From: Thermanaerothrix sp034436175
Lineage (GTDB): Bacteria; Chloroflexota; Anaerolineae; Anaerolineales; Anaerolineaceae
DNA length: 64,000 nucleotides
NCBI GenBank assembly: GCA_964427505.1
Contig: CAYRUO010000003.1
Location: forward strand, 62,001-126,000
Direction of reading: 5' to 3'
Every line of letters starts with the position of its first letter. Position 1 is the first letter of the stretch. Position numbers and translations under genes: made by a program. The notes under the pieces are model-generated. The model made no database searches and had not been told where the DNA came from. It saw nothing but the letters and a program-made list of their open reading frames with translations. Below, piece by piece: positions 8,795 to 17,383 of the stretch.

Positions 8795-9208
8795 TTATTT
8801 CTCGAGCGCGCTGTAACCCGGCCCCTCTTTGAAGTAAGCGTAATTTTTGGCGATATCCGGGGTCAGGTCAACCGTCTCGCCGGGTTTCAGGGTGCGAGTG
8901 GCTTCCAAGTGCACCGGTTCGCCGAAATGATTCACGCCGTCATAGACTTCGGTGAAGCCCGGGGTGCCTACCGGCATTGAGAGCCGCTCTCCACCCTTGG
9001 CAACATAGGCGGAAGGTACCTCATCTTCCGGGAAGATGGCGGCATAAGGGCATTCCGGGACACACGCACCGCAGTCAATGCAGGTATCGGGATCAATGTA
9101 GTACCATGGCCACTGCTCGACCGGTTTCCCGGGAACAATGCAGTCAACTGGACACACCGTGGTGCAGCCAGCGTCACGCAGACATAGGCTGGTGATTATA
9201 TGGGTCAT
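8795..9208 (-). CDS. Ferredoxin with two iron-sulfur centres (4Fe-4S family)
   Basis: The 137-residue protein carries CLRDAGCTTVCPVDCI at residues 9-24 and CIDCGACVPECP at about 43-54. The first set resembles the modified motif of seven-iron (3Fe-4S + 4Fe-4S) ferredoxins such as FdxA. It would carry electrons between cytoplasmic oxidoreductases; the partner is unknown. The C-terminal 70 residues are an extension without cysteines, longer than minimal 8Fe ferredoxins. AGGAGG precedes the ATG, and a terminator follows, so the gene is probably transcribed alone. Confidence 0.9.
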   Translation of the reverse strand: MTHIITSLCLRDAGCTTVCPVDCIVPGKPVEQWPWYYIDPDTCIDCGACVPECPYAAIFPEDEVPSAYVAKGGERLSMPVGTPGFTEVYDGVNHFGEPVHLEATRTLKPGETVDLTPDIAKNYAYFKEGPGYSALEK

Positions 9209-9256
9209 GCGCTCCTCCTTTCTTGGGAATAGAAGTGAATCCTACCGAGTGAAATC

Positions 9257-9297
9257 GGACAATCCACAACCGCCCTTGTTCGTTTCGTGAATTGTCC
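9257..9297. repeat. Inverted repeat GGACAAT/ATTGTCC between divergent genes
   Basis: GGACAAT at 9257-9263 and ATTGTCC at 9291-9297 are perfect inverted 7-mers 27 bases apart, between the divergent ferredoxin and heme A synthase genes. They could be an operator pair or stem. No known regulator consensus is recognised. The remainder of 9209-9426 holds an extended -10-like TGATATATT about 40 bases before the ctaA ATG and no gene. Confidence 0.35.
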
Positions 9298-9426
9298 AAC
9301 CCCAAAACGATTTTAGCCATCGCCCAGGATGGTGTCAAGCAGGAAAAAGTGATGATTTTGTGGGGTGAGTGGGTCAAGTTTGTGATATATTATCTGTCGT
9401 TCTTAATTCAGTGTGGTGGGTTGAGG

Positions 9427-10389
9427 ATGAAGGCTTTTCAACGGTTTGCATGGGCAGTTTTGGGATATAACGTTTTGGTGATTCTCTGGGGTGCCTATGT
9501 GCGGGCGACTGGTTCAGGGGCAGGGTGTGGATCGCATTGGCCATTGTGCAACGGCGAAGTTCTCCCGCGCGCACCTCAGGTAGAAACCCTTGTCGAATTT
9601 ACCCATCGTATAACCAGTGGGCTGGCATTATTGCTGGTGCTTGGGTTAGTGACCCTGGCTATAAAATCTTACCCTCGCCGTCATCCAGCGCGTTGGATGA
9701 GTTATGCTGCTCTGTTTTTTACGCTCACCGAAGCCCTCATTGGCGCAGGATTGGTATTGTTTGAATTGGTCGCTCACAACACTTCCCTTGAACGTGCTTG
9801 GGCAATGTCTTTGCATTTGCTAAATACGTTCCTGTTGTTGGCCGCTCTAACCTTGACGGCCTGGTTTTCGCGGTGGCCGGAAGGGCAGGGCTGGAATTGG
9901 AACCCATCTCATCTGGGGTTATTCCTTGGGGCTTGGTTGGGTATGGGGCTTCTGGGGGTAAGTGGGGCGATCACCGCTTTAGGGGATACGCTTTTCCCGG
10001 TATCCAGCCTGCGTGAAGGGTTGGCCCAGGATGTTTCGCCTATGGCGCATGCATTCGTGCGATTACGGGTATTCCACCCGTTCATTGCTGTTGTTGTTGG
10101 GCTTTATATTATTGGGGTCGTTTTGCGGCTACAAGGGAAAGAAAATAGTTCCGTGCCTTGGGGAATGACCCTTGTTGCCCTCATCCTTTTCCAGTGGGCA
10201 GTGGGGCTGGTTAACATAGTGTTGTTAGCCCCGGTTGCTATCCAACTTCTGCATTTGTTGATTACGGATTTGATTTGGATTGCCTTGGTCTTAACTTCGG
10301 TGCAGATCCTGGTTCGCCCGCGACTTTTGGAGCGCACGCCGGACCATAGCATCCAGAATGGGGTTTATTCCAGCCCCCAATACCCTTGA
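9427..10389 (+). CDS. ctaA: Heme A synthase (CtaA/COX15)
   Basis: Heme A synthase oxidises the C8 methyl of heme O in the membrane to make heme A for cytochrome oxidases. The 320-residue product has about eight membrane helices and the typical GAYVRATGSGAGCGSHWP opening. His-bearing helices contain EFTHRITSG, HNTSLERAW followed by SLHLLN, VFHPF and LLHLLITD. ATG 9427 is chosen because the typical N-terminus begins there; an upstream in-frame start would add 45 unlike residues. The last 99 bases overlap the convergent SDR gene. Presence implies a heme-A oxidase elsewhere in the genome. Confidence 0.92.
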   Translation: MKAFQRFAWAVLGYNVLVILWGAYVRATGSGAGCGSHWPLCNGEVLPRAPQVETLVEFTHRITSGLALLLVLGLVTLAIKSYPRRHPARWMSYAALFFTLTEALIGAGLVLFELVAHNTSLERAWAMSLHLLNTFLLLAALTLTAWFSRWPEGQGWNWNPSHLGLFLGAWLGMGLLGVSGAITALGDTLFPVSSLREGLAQDVSPMAHAFVRLRVFHPFIAVVVGLYIIGVVLRLQGKENSSVPWGMTLVALILFQWAVGLVNIVLLAPVAIQLLHLLITDLIWIALVLTSVQILVRPRLLERTPDHSIQNGVYSSPQYP

Positions 10390-11133
10390 AAACAGATAGA
10401 TCACTTTGGTTTCAAGGCCAGGCAGGATCAAATAGGTGCCGCGGCGTATGCCGCGAATGATCTCTTTAGCCACTGCATCCGGTGAGAGAATCCCGGCGTT
10501 GCCGGCAAGGGCACGGGTGACCTCAGGTTTGAACTGATTCTCGTAGGCAAGTTGCGGCGTATCGGTATCTGGAGGAAACACCAGCGAAACACCAATGCCG
10601 CGGGGCTTAAGTTCCATGCGTAAGGCATCACTGAAACCGCGCACGGCAAACTTTGAGGCGCCGTAGGCGGTGTAACCATAAATGTTCAGAAACCCAGCCA
10701 CAGAAGAGATATTGACAACATATCCGCTTCCTCGTTCTATCATGGCCGGCACCAGGGCTTTGGTCACATAGACCGTGCCCAAGTAATTTACTGCAATCAT
10801 TTGATCGAACACGTCCAGCGGCAACTCTTCAAATCGCCCTGGGCGTGCAACGCCGGCCGAATTTACCACGAGATCCGGGGGGCCAAGTTGCTCAAGTAAG
10901 GATTGCAATACGGCGGTCACTTGAGATGCATTGGCCACATCAGCACGCCAAAGGCTTACGTCGCCCTGAGGGAAGGCAGTAAGCAGTCTTTCTCGGGCCT
11001 GGTCTAGTTTTTGCGCATCGCGAGCAAGAAGGGCAATACGCGTTCCTTCGGCTAACAATTGATGGGCTAATGCCAGCCCAATACCGCTGGAACCGCCGGT
11101 AATCAAAGCCAAACGACCATTAAGGGTTTGCAT
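10291..11133 (-). CDS. SDR oxidoreductase resembling 3-ketodihydrosphingosine reductase
   Basis: This 280-residue classical SDR has the cofactor loop TGGSSGIG, NSAG, the catalytic Ser of NISSVAG and the YGASK motif. The segment VFPPDTDTPQLAYENQ followed by KPEVTRAL, and the late ILDAMVRRAL helix, closely resemble eukaryotic KDSR, which reduces 3-ketosphinganine with NADPH. A role in sphingoid-base or related lipid synthesis is therefore possible, but no serine palmitoyltransferase is in the window. A hydrophobic stretch near residue 245 may touch the membrane. The 3' end runs 99 bases into ctaA on the opposite strand. Confidence 0.8.
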   Translation of the reverse strand: MQTLNGRLALITGGSSGIGLALAHQLLAEGTRIALLARDAQKLDQARERLLTAFPQGDVSLWRADVANASQVTAVLQSLLEQLGPPDLVVNSAGVARPGRFEELPLDVFDQMIAVNYLGTVYVTKALVPAMIERGSGYVVNISSVAGFLNIYGYTAYGASKFAVRGFSDALRMELKPRGIGVSLVFPPDTDTPQLAYENQFKPEVTRALAGNAGILSPDAVAKEIIRGIRRGTYLILPGLETKVIYLFSRVLGAGINPILDAMVRRALQKSRANQDLHRS

Positions 11134-11142
11134 CGTTGCAAC

Positions 11143-11367
11143 TTAGTGATGACCACACGAGGCGCATGAGCCGCCTGCACAAGAGGTACAGCCTGTGGTT
11201 GAAGTAATGGATCGACCTTCGCTGGCGGCAAAGAACACCGAAACGGTGCGGTAGGTATTAGGGCTTAAGCAGGATTTGCAATGGATGGGTTGATCGGCCT
11301 CTTTCATCGGGCGCATGCTTTCAAAGCGCGCTCCACAATCTTTGCAAATATACTCGTAAATCGGCAT
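11143..11367 (-). CDS. FmdB-type zinc-ribbon protein
   Basis: The 74-residue product begins MPIYEYICKDCGARFE, the standard FmdB-family opening, with CxxC at 8-11 and a second CKSC pair near 30. The tail is rich in Cys, Ser and Gly (TSCAGGSCASCGHH), also common in this family. The four ribbon cysteines should bind zinc; the cellular role is not established. It lies between the SDR and methyltransferase genes on the same strand and may share their transcript. Confidence 0.88.
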   Translation of the reverse strand: MPIYEYICKDCGARFESMRPMKEADQPIHCKSCLSPNTYRTVSVFFAASEGRSITSTTGCTSCAGGSCASCGHH

Positions 11368-11410
11368 AGGTGTTATTCCTTTTTCTTCGCGGTGGTCTCA
11401 ACGGAGGATT

Positions 11411-12082
11411 TTATCCGTGCGTTAGGGCTTCGTCAATGCTTCTGCTGGGTGCCGTTTGTGCTAAGTAACGCAGGAAGTATGCCACAATACCAAAGGCAAC
11501 AGCCACATTTAAGGAATGCTTATAGCCTTGCATAGGAATCCAAAGCAATACGTCGCACAATGTCTGAAGTTCAGGGTCTATTCCGGCCACCTCGTTACCG
11601 ACCACAATCGTCCAGGGGGAGTTGCTGGGCAGGTGACCGATTTCAAAAAGGGAGTGCGCATTTGAGGCGGTTTCTACACCGATCAAATAATGCCCTTCGC
11701 GCTTTAGGTGCTGAGCGAGTAAAACATTGTTGGGGGCATATGACCAGGGAAGGCTTTCTTCTGCTCCCAGGGCTGTTTTTCTCACCCCGGGATGGGAGGG
11801 GAGTGGGGTGATGCCGCAGAGGTACAGATGTCGCATCCCGCAGGCATCGGCGGTGCGGAAAATCGAGCCTACATTGTAAGCACTGCGCAGATTATCCAGT
11901 AGTGCAGAGTGGAGAGGTGTGTTGGTATCCAGAATCGGCAAAGCAGGGACCTGTTCATGAGTGGGTAAAATCGCTCGGGTCTCAGCCCCACAACGTGGGC
12001 AGGATATTCTCTGTCCTGCTCCCCATTCGGCAGGGAAACGGAAAGTGCATGAAGAAGATTGGCATTCAAAATAACGCCACAT
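11411..12082 (-). CDS. TrmH/SpoU family RNA methyltransferase with N-terminal zinc ribbon
   Basis: The C-terminal 165 residues are a SpoU (SPOUT) 2'-O-methyltransferase: motif 1 is LDNLRSAYNVGSIFRTADA, motif 2 IVVGNEVAGID and motif 3 IPMQGYKHSLNVAVAFGI. These bind S-adenosylmethionine in a knotted fold and methylate tRNA or rRNA ribose. The first 40 residues carry two Cys pairs (C7/C12 and C28/C31) that look like a zinc ribbon, not a usual part of TrmL or TrmH; it may help bind RNA. The target base cannot be predicted. It ends a compact minus-strand run and is 2 bases from the next gene. Confidence 0.87.
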   Translation of the reverse strand: MWRYFECQSSSCTFRFPAEWGAGQRISCPRCGAETRAILPTHEQVPALPILDTNTPLHSALLDNLRSAYNVGSIFRTADACGMRHLYLCGITPLPSHPGVRKTALGAEESLPWSYAPNNVLLAQHLKREGHYLIGVETASNAHSLFEIGHLPSNSPWTIVVGNEVAGIDPELQTLCDVLLWIPMQGYKHSLNVAVAFGIVAYFLRYLAQTAPSRSIDEALTHG

Positions 12083-12084
12083 TT

Positions 12085-12732
12085 TTAGGTGGTTGCTCCA
12101 TTCAGTCGAGTGCGGATAATACGAACAGCAAACGGATCATAGCCCAATGCCGCGACCACTTCCTCCGGACGTCCGGTAGCGCCCTCGCGGGCGGCAAGGC
12201 GCATGCGAAGGCCAAGGCGGCCGGGAGTGGTATCGGTGAGTATCTCTATAAACTCAATGAGCGGACGGAGATTATAGGCTTTTCCGCGACGTTCGCGTTG
12301 AATTGAGGGAGTGTTCAGCAGTTGGGTTACGCGAGAGGCAAGTTCATCAGGACTGAGTGGATCAAGAAACCAGACTTCATACTCTGCACTGCTAATTTGA
12401 GAGGTAAGCGCAGGCGCCTCCGGTGCGATTTCGGTCACAGAGAGGATCTCAATTCCGGGTTGTGGCGTGGCTTGGAGGCGGGCTTGAACCTCTTCCGCCG
12501 AAAGGTCGGTTTCTGCTTCCAACCATACATCAATGATCTCATTTGCCCCTAGGTAACCCAGAGGAAGGGGATGCGCTTGTTGCAAACGAGGTTGTGGCGT
12601 GAATCCGTGGCTATATGCCAGCGGAAGTCCTGCACGCCGCAAATAGCGTTCCCAAACTTTGTGTAAATCCAGGCTACTGACATAGCGCAAAGGTTGGGTC
12701 TTGGCATAATGGATGCGGAAACGCTGTACCAC
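12085..12732 (-). CDS. TIGR03936 / DUF2344 radical-SAM-associated protein
   Basis: This 215-residue protein matches the DUF2344 family, which almost always follows a TIGR03960 radical-SAM gene, as here. Visible features are FRIHYAKTQPLRYVSSLDLHKVWER at the start, the GFTPQPRLQQAHPLPLGY segment and the C-terminal arginine-rich strand. The function is unknown; RNA modification or ribosome work is a guess from common neighbours. GTG 12732 is chosen because the family starts there and it leaves 32 bases after the upstream stop; a longer frame would overlap that gene. Confidence 0.85.
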   Translation of the reverse strand: MVQRFRIHYAKTQPLRYVSSLDLHKVWERYLRRAGLPLAYSHGFTPQPRLQQAHPLPLGYLGANEIIDVWLEAETDLSAEEVQARLQATPQPGIEILSVTEIAPEAPALTSQISSAEYEVWFLDPLSPDELASRVTQLLNTPSIQRERRGKAYNLRPLIEFIEILTDTTPGRLGLRMRLAAREGATGRPEEVVAALGYDPFAVRIIRTRLNGATT

Positions 12733-12764
12733 GAGTAGAGGATACCTCACAGTGAAAGAATTTA

Positions 12765-14669
12765 CTAGGCCCGTGCATGCACGGGGACCTCGGGGCATTT
12801 CCAATGCGGGCCTGGATATTTGCGGCGCAATTCTTTATAAGTGGGTAGAATACCGCAAGCATAACATTGACGCCGACAATCGAGGCGCAGAATGCCTTGT
12901 AGGCTGTTCAAATATTCCTGCTGAAGGTATGCTTTGCGCACACCGGGGCTAATGTGATCCCAGGGGAAGACTTCATCCAAGGAACGCTGACGATGGGTAT
13001 AGAAGGCGGGATCTAAATTCGCCATTTGAAAAGCGGTCATCCATTTTTCGTAATCAAAGTGATCGTGCCACGCATCAAATTTTGCCCCTAAGGTCCAGGC
13101 ATTGTAAATTACCTCGGCCAAGCGGCGATCTCCCCGTGAAAGCCAGGCTTCTAAGAGTGTCTCACGAGGGTCAGTCCAGTTGATTTTTATTCCAGATCCC
13201 CGCAGGGCGTCAAGAAGGGCGCGCTGTTTGTTTTGAATTTGCTCGGGAGTGTCGCAAGGCAGCCACTGAAAAGGAGTGTGGGGTTTGGGAACGAACGTGC
13301 TAACCCCTAGATGAAGGGAAGCCCGATGCCCGATGAGTCGGCGTCCCTCGGCTAAAACTTGCCGACTAACCTCGGCAATGGCTCTGACATCCTCTATGGT
13401 TTCCGTAGGATGGCCGATCATGAAATAGAGTTTGATCTTTGACCATCCGTGCTGGAAGATAGCGCGAGCCGTTTCAAGCAGTTGGCCGGTTTCGATTGGC
13501 TTGTTGATTACCGCCCGCATGCGATCCGTAGCGGCCTCTGGCGCTAAAGTGAAACTACTGCTTTGACGCTTGCCTTTTAGGCGTTCCATAAGTTCGACCG
13601 AGACCGTCTCAATGCGCAACGAAGGTAGGGAGATGACCAAATGCTGGCGGGTGGCTTCGTGGCTGACGCGCTCAACCAGATGGGTGATCTGGCTGTAATC
13701 CGATGAGGAAAGCGAGAGCAAGGCGACCTCTTCGTAGCCGGTGTTTTTAAGCGCTTCTTGGATGGCGGAGAGAATTTCTTCTACACTCCGCTCGCGCACC
13801 GGGCGGGTGACCATGCCGGCATGGCAGAACCGGCAACCTCGCGTACACCCGCGCATAATTTCAATGGCAATACGATTATGCACCACATCTATTGAAGGAA
13901 CAATCGGTCGTGTGGGTGGGGGAGGCAAACGGCCCAGGATGCGCTTGTGAATGACGGGGGGCGCGGCTTCGGTTAGGCGTTCCATCAAACGCAGGGTGCC
14001 ATCGGGGTGATAGTGAGGGCGGTAAAATCGGGGAATGTAGACACCGGGGATATTTAGCAGGGCGTGAAGAAGATCATCGCGCGAAACGGATTGGGCTTTC
14101 CAATCCCGGAAGGTGTCCAGAATCTCATGGATGACGTCTTCCCCCTCGCCGATGACGAAGGCATCTATGAAAGGCGCCATAGGCTCAGGGTTGAAGGTGG
14201 CGTGACCGCCTGCAATGATTAAAGGATGCGTCTCATCCCGCTCGTTCGAAAACAGGGGGATACCGGCCAAGTCGAGCAGATTCAGTACGTTGGTGTAGAG
14301 TGTCTCATAAGGCAGCGTAATTCCAAGGATGTCAAATTGGTTTAGGGGGTGCTTGGTTTCCAGCCCATACAGTGGGATTCCGCCGTCACGCATCAGTGCT
14401 TCCATATCTACCCAGGGCAAGTAGACGCGTTCAGCCAAGGCATCCGGGCGTTGATTGATGGTTTCATATAGGATCGTCAGAGCCAGATTAGGCACCCCAA
14501 TCTCATAGACATCCGGGAAAGCCAGTGCCACCTTGATCGGGATAGAAGCCCAGTCTTTCACAACTTGGTTGAGTTCCCCACCCACGTAACGTCCGGGCTT
14601 TTGTACCCGCATCAGATTGCGTTCAAGCCAGGCTTCGATCATCGAGGGATCCGTAACACTAATCTTCAT
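12765..14669 (-). CDS. TIGR03960 family radical SAM protein with B12-binding-like N-terminus
   Basis: The 634-residue product has a cobalamin-binding-like N-terminal region (about 40-200; FPDVYEIGVPNLALTILY and IIAGGHATFNPEP). The radical-SAM core follows, with the CxxxCxxC loop in RGCTRGCRFCHAG near residue 280 that holds a 4Fe-4S cluster and SAM. FTLAPEAATDRMRAVINKP is characteristic of TIGR03960. A second Cys set near the C-terminus (CRRQCYACGI) may hold another metal. The reaction is unknown. It is the first gene of a pair with the DUF2344 protein, with which it probably acts. Confidence 0.92.
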   Translation of the reverse strand: MKISVTDPSMIEAWLERNLMRVQKPGRYVGGELNQVVKDWASIPIKVALAFPDVYEIGVPNLALTILYETINQRPDALAERVYLPWVDMEALMRDGGIPLYGLETKHPLNQFDILGITLPYETLYTNVLNLLDLAGIPLFSNERDETHPLIIAGGHATFNPEPMAPFIDAFVIGEGEDVIHEILDTFRDWKAQSVSRDDLLHALLNIPGVYIPRFYRPHYHPDGTLRLMERLTEAAPPVIHKRILGRLPPPPTRPIVPSIDVVHNRIAIEIMRGCTRGCRFCHAGMVTRPVRERSVEEILSAIQEALKNTGYEEVALLSLSSSDYSQITHLVERVSHEATRQHLVISLPSLRIETVSVELMERLKGKRQSSSFTLAPEAATDRMRAVINKPIETGQLLETARAIFQHGWSKIKLYFMIGHPTETIEDVRAIAEVSRQVLAEGRRLIGHRASLHLGVSTFVPKPHTPFQWLPCDTPEQIQNKQRALLDALRGSGIKINWTDPRETLLEAWLSRGDRRLAEVIYNAWTLGAKFDAWHDHFDYEKWMTAFQMANLDPAFYTHRQRSLDEVFPWDHISPGVRKAYLQQEYLNSLQGILRLDCRRQCYACGILPTYKELRRKYPGPHWKCPEVPVHARA

Positions 14670-14710
14670 GGCAACTACCTCTAATGAGATAAAAGTGGCC
14701 GGACAGGGAT

Positions 14711-15502
14711 CTAGAGAAGCCCTTTATACATTCCTCCATCTACCTGCAACATAACCCCGGTTACATAAGACGCAGCGGGTGAAACCAAAAATGCCGCCAC
14801 GCGGGCGAACTCTTCGGGTTTTCCCATCCGACCCAACGGGCTTTCGCGAGCCTGCTTTTGAATTTCCTCTTCAATCGTCGTGCCGTTCATTTCAGCACGG
14901 TTGCGCATCAGTTCAATAACCCGTTCGGTCTCGGTCCAGCCGGGCAAAATGGAATTAAAACGAATACCTTTGTGCCCCAATTCCAATGCTAAAGATTTGG
15001 TTAATCCGACCGTGGCGGCGCGGATGCTGTTTGAGAGAATAAGATTGGGGATAGGTTGTTTGACGGCATAAGAGGTCACCGTAAGAACCGCGGGGGTGGT
15101 TGATTTTTCCAGGTAAGTCAATGCGGCACGGATAAGACGCACCTGGCTCATGAGCGAGAGTTCTATCGCCGCATACCACTTCTCGTCATCCAAGGTAGCA
15201 AAAGGCCCGGGTGGGGGACCGCCGGCGTTAGCGATGACGATATCCAATTGACCAAATGCCGAAACCACTTCCTGAACGAGGGTCTGGGCTGTTTCCGGAG
15301 CAGTGATATCGCCGGGTATGGCCAAGACCGGATGTCCGGTTTGTTCTTGGATCGAAATAGCCGCCTTTTGAAGGGCTTCGGCGTTACGGCTGTTAATGGC
15401 CACGCGGGCGCCTTCTTGGGAGAGCACCAAAGCAGTGGCGTATCCAAGGCCACGGCTGGCACCGGTGACTAAAGCAACTTTGTTGTGTAATCCAAGATCC
15501 AT
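14711..15502 (-). CDS. Atypical SDR-family protein lacking the usual Tyr-Lys pair
   Basis: The fold is a classical SDR (263 residues) with TGASRGLG at the start, ANAGG, a C-terminal VTGVMLQVDGG and good length. Where the catalytic YxxxK should be, the sequence reads KQPIPNLILSNSIRAATVGL, so Tyr and Lys are replaced (Ser and Arg by alignment). A known SDR subgroup near BKR-like proteins shares this KQPIPNL pattern, so this is a family trait rather than decay. The activity is unknown. ATG 15502 has GGAGGG 6 bases upstream. An upstream in-frame ATG at 15538 would overlap the DUF503 gene. Confidence 0.85.
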   Translation of the reverse strand: MDLGLHNKVALVTGASRGLGYATALVLSQEGARVAINSRNAEALQKAAISIQEQTGHPVLAIPGDITAPETAQTLVQEVVSAFGQLDIVIANAGGPPPGPFATLDDEKWYAAIELSLMSQVRLIRAALTYLEKSTTPAVLTVTSYAVKQPIPNLILSNSIRAATVGLTKSLALELGHKGIRFNSILPGWTETERVIELMRNRAEMNGTTIEEEIQKQARESPLGRMGKPEEFARVAAFLVSPAASYVTGVMLQVDGGMYKGLL

Positions 15503-15528
15503 GATGAGCCCTCCACGGTGAAGATTGC

Positions 15529-15810
15529 TTAAAGACATTCGATGTGATGTTCAAGGATATCCATATCCGGCCAATTAGCGGCAGTGAAGTTTACCACTTT
15601 TTGTAATACCGAGTGCGCATGGGCGGTATCATTGCTGACCAGTGCACAGGCAATGACCGCCTCTTGCCACGCATCATGACAATCAACCTCGGCGGCAGAT
15701 ATGTTGAATTCGCGGTGTAAACGATGGAGAAGGGGCTTGAGCCGGCTGCGCTTTTCCTTGAGGGAAAGGCACGTAGGTAGATGCAAATGCATGGTCAGGA
15801 CACCGATCAT
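15529..15810 (-). CDS. DUF503 family protein (YlxP-like)
   Basis: The 93-residue product matches DUF503/YlxP: it starts MIGVLTMHLHLPTCLSLKEKRSRLKPLLHRL and contains NISAAEVDCHDAWQEAVIACALV. The family is a small ferredoxin-like fold, often found near rbfA and infB and suspected of a ribosome-linked role, not proven. Here it is followed on the same strand by the atypical SDR gene after 26 bases. The intergenic 15811-15965 separates it from divergent folC and holds AT-rich promoter-like sequence but no clear element. Confidence 0.88.
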   Translation of the reverse strand: MIGVLTMHLHLPTCLSLKEKRSRLKPLLHRLHREFNISAAEVDCHDAWQEAVIACALVSNDTAHAHSVLQKVVNFTAANWPDMDILEHHIECL

Positions 15811-15965
15811 GGTTACATCCTCATATGAGGTTCTGCCATAACTCTAATCTATCTCTGGGTTGGCGTCAATAATTAGACCCGAATATGTAGAAAACCTTGC
15901 TTACTCTTTCTCTCTCCATTACAATCCCCCTGCATTGAGTTGTAGATTGTAGATAGGATTATCTT

Positions 15966-17333
15966 ATGTCCCCATTAACTTACCAGCAAGCACTGGATTA
16001 TCTCTATAGTTTTGTAGATTATAGCCTAACCCGTCAGTTGCAATATTCGCCGGAGAAATTTGACCTGGGGCGGATGAGGGCGTTTCTGGAACTGTTGGGC
16101 AACCCGCATCTGAAGTATCCCACCGTCCATGTTGCAGGGACGAAAGGTAAGGGTTCAACTGCGGCAATGATCGCCAGTATTCTCCAAGCCGCAGGCTATA
16201 AGGTGGGTTTTTACAGTTCTCCCCATTTGGAGGATTTTGTTGAGCGAATCCAAATCAACCAAGTGCCTCTAAGTCACGAAGCGCTGGCAGAACTCGTAGA
16301 TGACGTGCGTCCTTTTGTAGCTCAAATTGAGCGCTTGACCACCTTTGAGATTACGACCGCGATTGCTTTTTTGGCCTTCTTACGTGCCGGCGTGGATGTG
16401 GCTGTGATCGAGGTTGGTTTGGGGGGGCGATTGGACGCCACTAACCTGGTGCAGCCTGAGGTGTCGGTTATTACCTCAATTTCGTATGATCACATGAAAG
16501 TGCTGGGAGAATCGCTGGGTCAAATCGCTCGTGAAAAGGCCGGCATTATCAAACCTCATACCCCGGTAGTGGTCGCTCCCCAGCGTCAAGAGGCTTTGGC
16601 GGTTATCCGTGAGGTGGCGGCTGGACTGTCTGCGCCGCTCGTCTTAGTTGGGGATGATTATCGCTATCGTGTTGGCATTCACTCTTTAGATGGTCAGGCT
16701 TTCTGGGTCTGGAAGGCGGCTGACCAACCCAGGGTAGATGAATGGATCGAAAACGGGAGTGAGCAGTTTGAGCCGCTCCGTTTTGAAATGCCGTTGCTAG
16801 GCGCCCACCAGGTGGATAACGCGGCAACGGCGTTTGCGGTGGCCGATATTCTGCGTTTACGAGATTGGGAGATAAGCGATGCGGCGATTGCGGATGGCTT
16901 TCGACGCGTTAAGTGGCCGGGACGTTTTGAGGTACTGCATCGCGAGCCGTATTTGGTCGTGGATTCTGCCCACAACCAAGATTCGGCATTGAAGTTGAGA
17001 TTGGCATTGGAAGATTATTTTCCGGGGAAAAGAGCGATTTTGATCCTGGGGGCGTCCGAGGACAAGGATATTGAAGGGATATTAAGAGAATTACTGCCAA
17101 AGGTGAAAATTGTCATAGCCACCCAGTCATTTCATCCCCGCGCGATGAACCCTGAGGTTTTGGTGCAACTGGTGCATCGCTTTGGTTATCCGGGGCGGGT
17201 TGTGGTGCCGGTTGAAAAGGCTTTGGCTTACGCCATGAACCAGGTGGAGGGGGACTCGCTGGTACTGGCCACTGGTAGTTTGTTCATTGCGGCGGCGGTG
17301 CGGCAGACCTGGCGAGAGCACTTTCGGGTATAA
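15966..17333 (+). CDS. folC: Folylpolyglutamate synthase / dihydrofolate synthase
   Basis: FolC adds glutamate to folates (and dihydropteroate in bifunctional forms) using ATP in the cytoplasm. The 455-residue protein has the Mur-ligase-type loop VAGTKGKGSTAAMIASIL at about 56-73, SPHLEDFVERIQIN, IEVGLGGRLDATN, ITSISYDHMKVLG and the C-terminal VDSAHNQDS and GASEDKDIEG motifs. All key regions are present and length is normal. AGGA precedes the ATG by 8 bases. lon follows on the same strand after 50 bases. Confidence 0.94.
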   Translation: MSPLTYQQALDYLYSFVDYSLTRQLQYSPEKFDLGRMRAFLELLGNPHLKYPTVHVAGTKGKGSTAAMIASILQAAGYKVGFYSSPHLEDFVERIQINQVPLSHEALAELVDDVRPFVAQIERLTTFEITTAIAFLAFLRAGVDVAVIEVGLGGRLDATNLVQPEVSVITSISYDHMKVLGESLGQIAREKAGIIKPHTPVVVAPQRQEALAVIREVAAGLSAPLVLVGDDYRYRVGIHSLDGQAFWVWKAADQPRVDEWIENGSEQFEPLRFEMPLLGAHQVDNAATAFAVADILRLRDWEISDAAIADGFRRVKWPGRFEVLHREPYLVVDSAHNQDSALKLRLALEDYFPGKRAILILGASEDKDIEGILRELLPKVKIVIATQSFHPRAMNPEVLVQLVHRFGYPGRVVVPVEKALAYAMNQVEGDSLVLATGSLFIAAAVRQTWREHFRV

Positions 17334-17383
17334 TACCCTGTCCGAAGATTCTTTGAGAAGAATATTTTGAGCAGATAAGGCAT

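Noticed and set aside
9292..9426. Longer N-terminus of heme A synthase from 9292
   Set aside because: The extra 45 residues do not resemble COX15/CtaA and include no proper start context; the family begins at 9427.
12733..12804. Longer DUF2344 protein overlapping the radical SAM gene
   Set aside because: The family start fits the GTG at 12732, and the upstream 24 codons belong to the sense of the radical SAM gene end and spacer.
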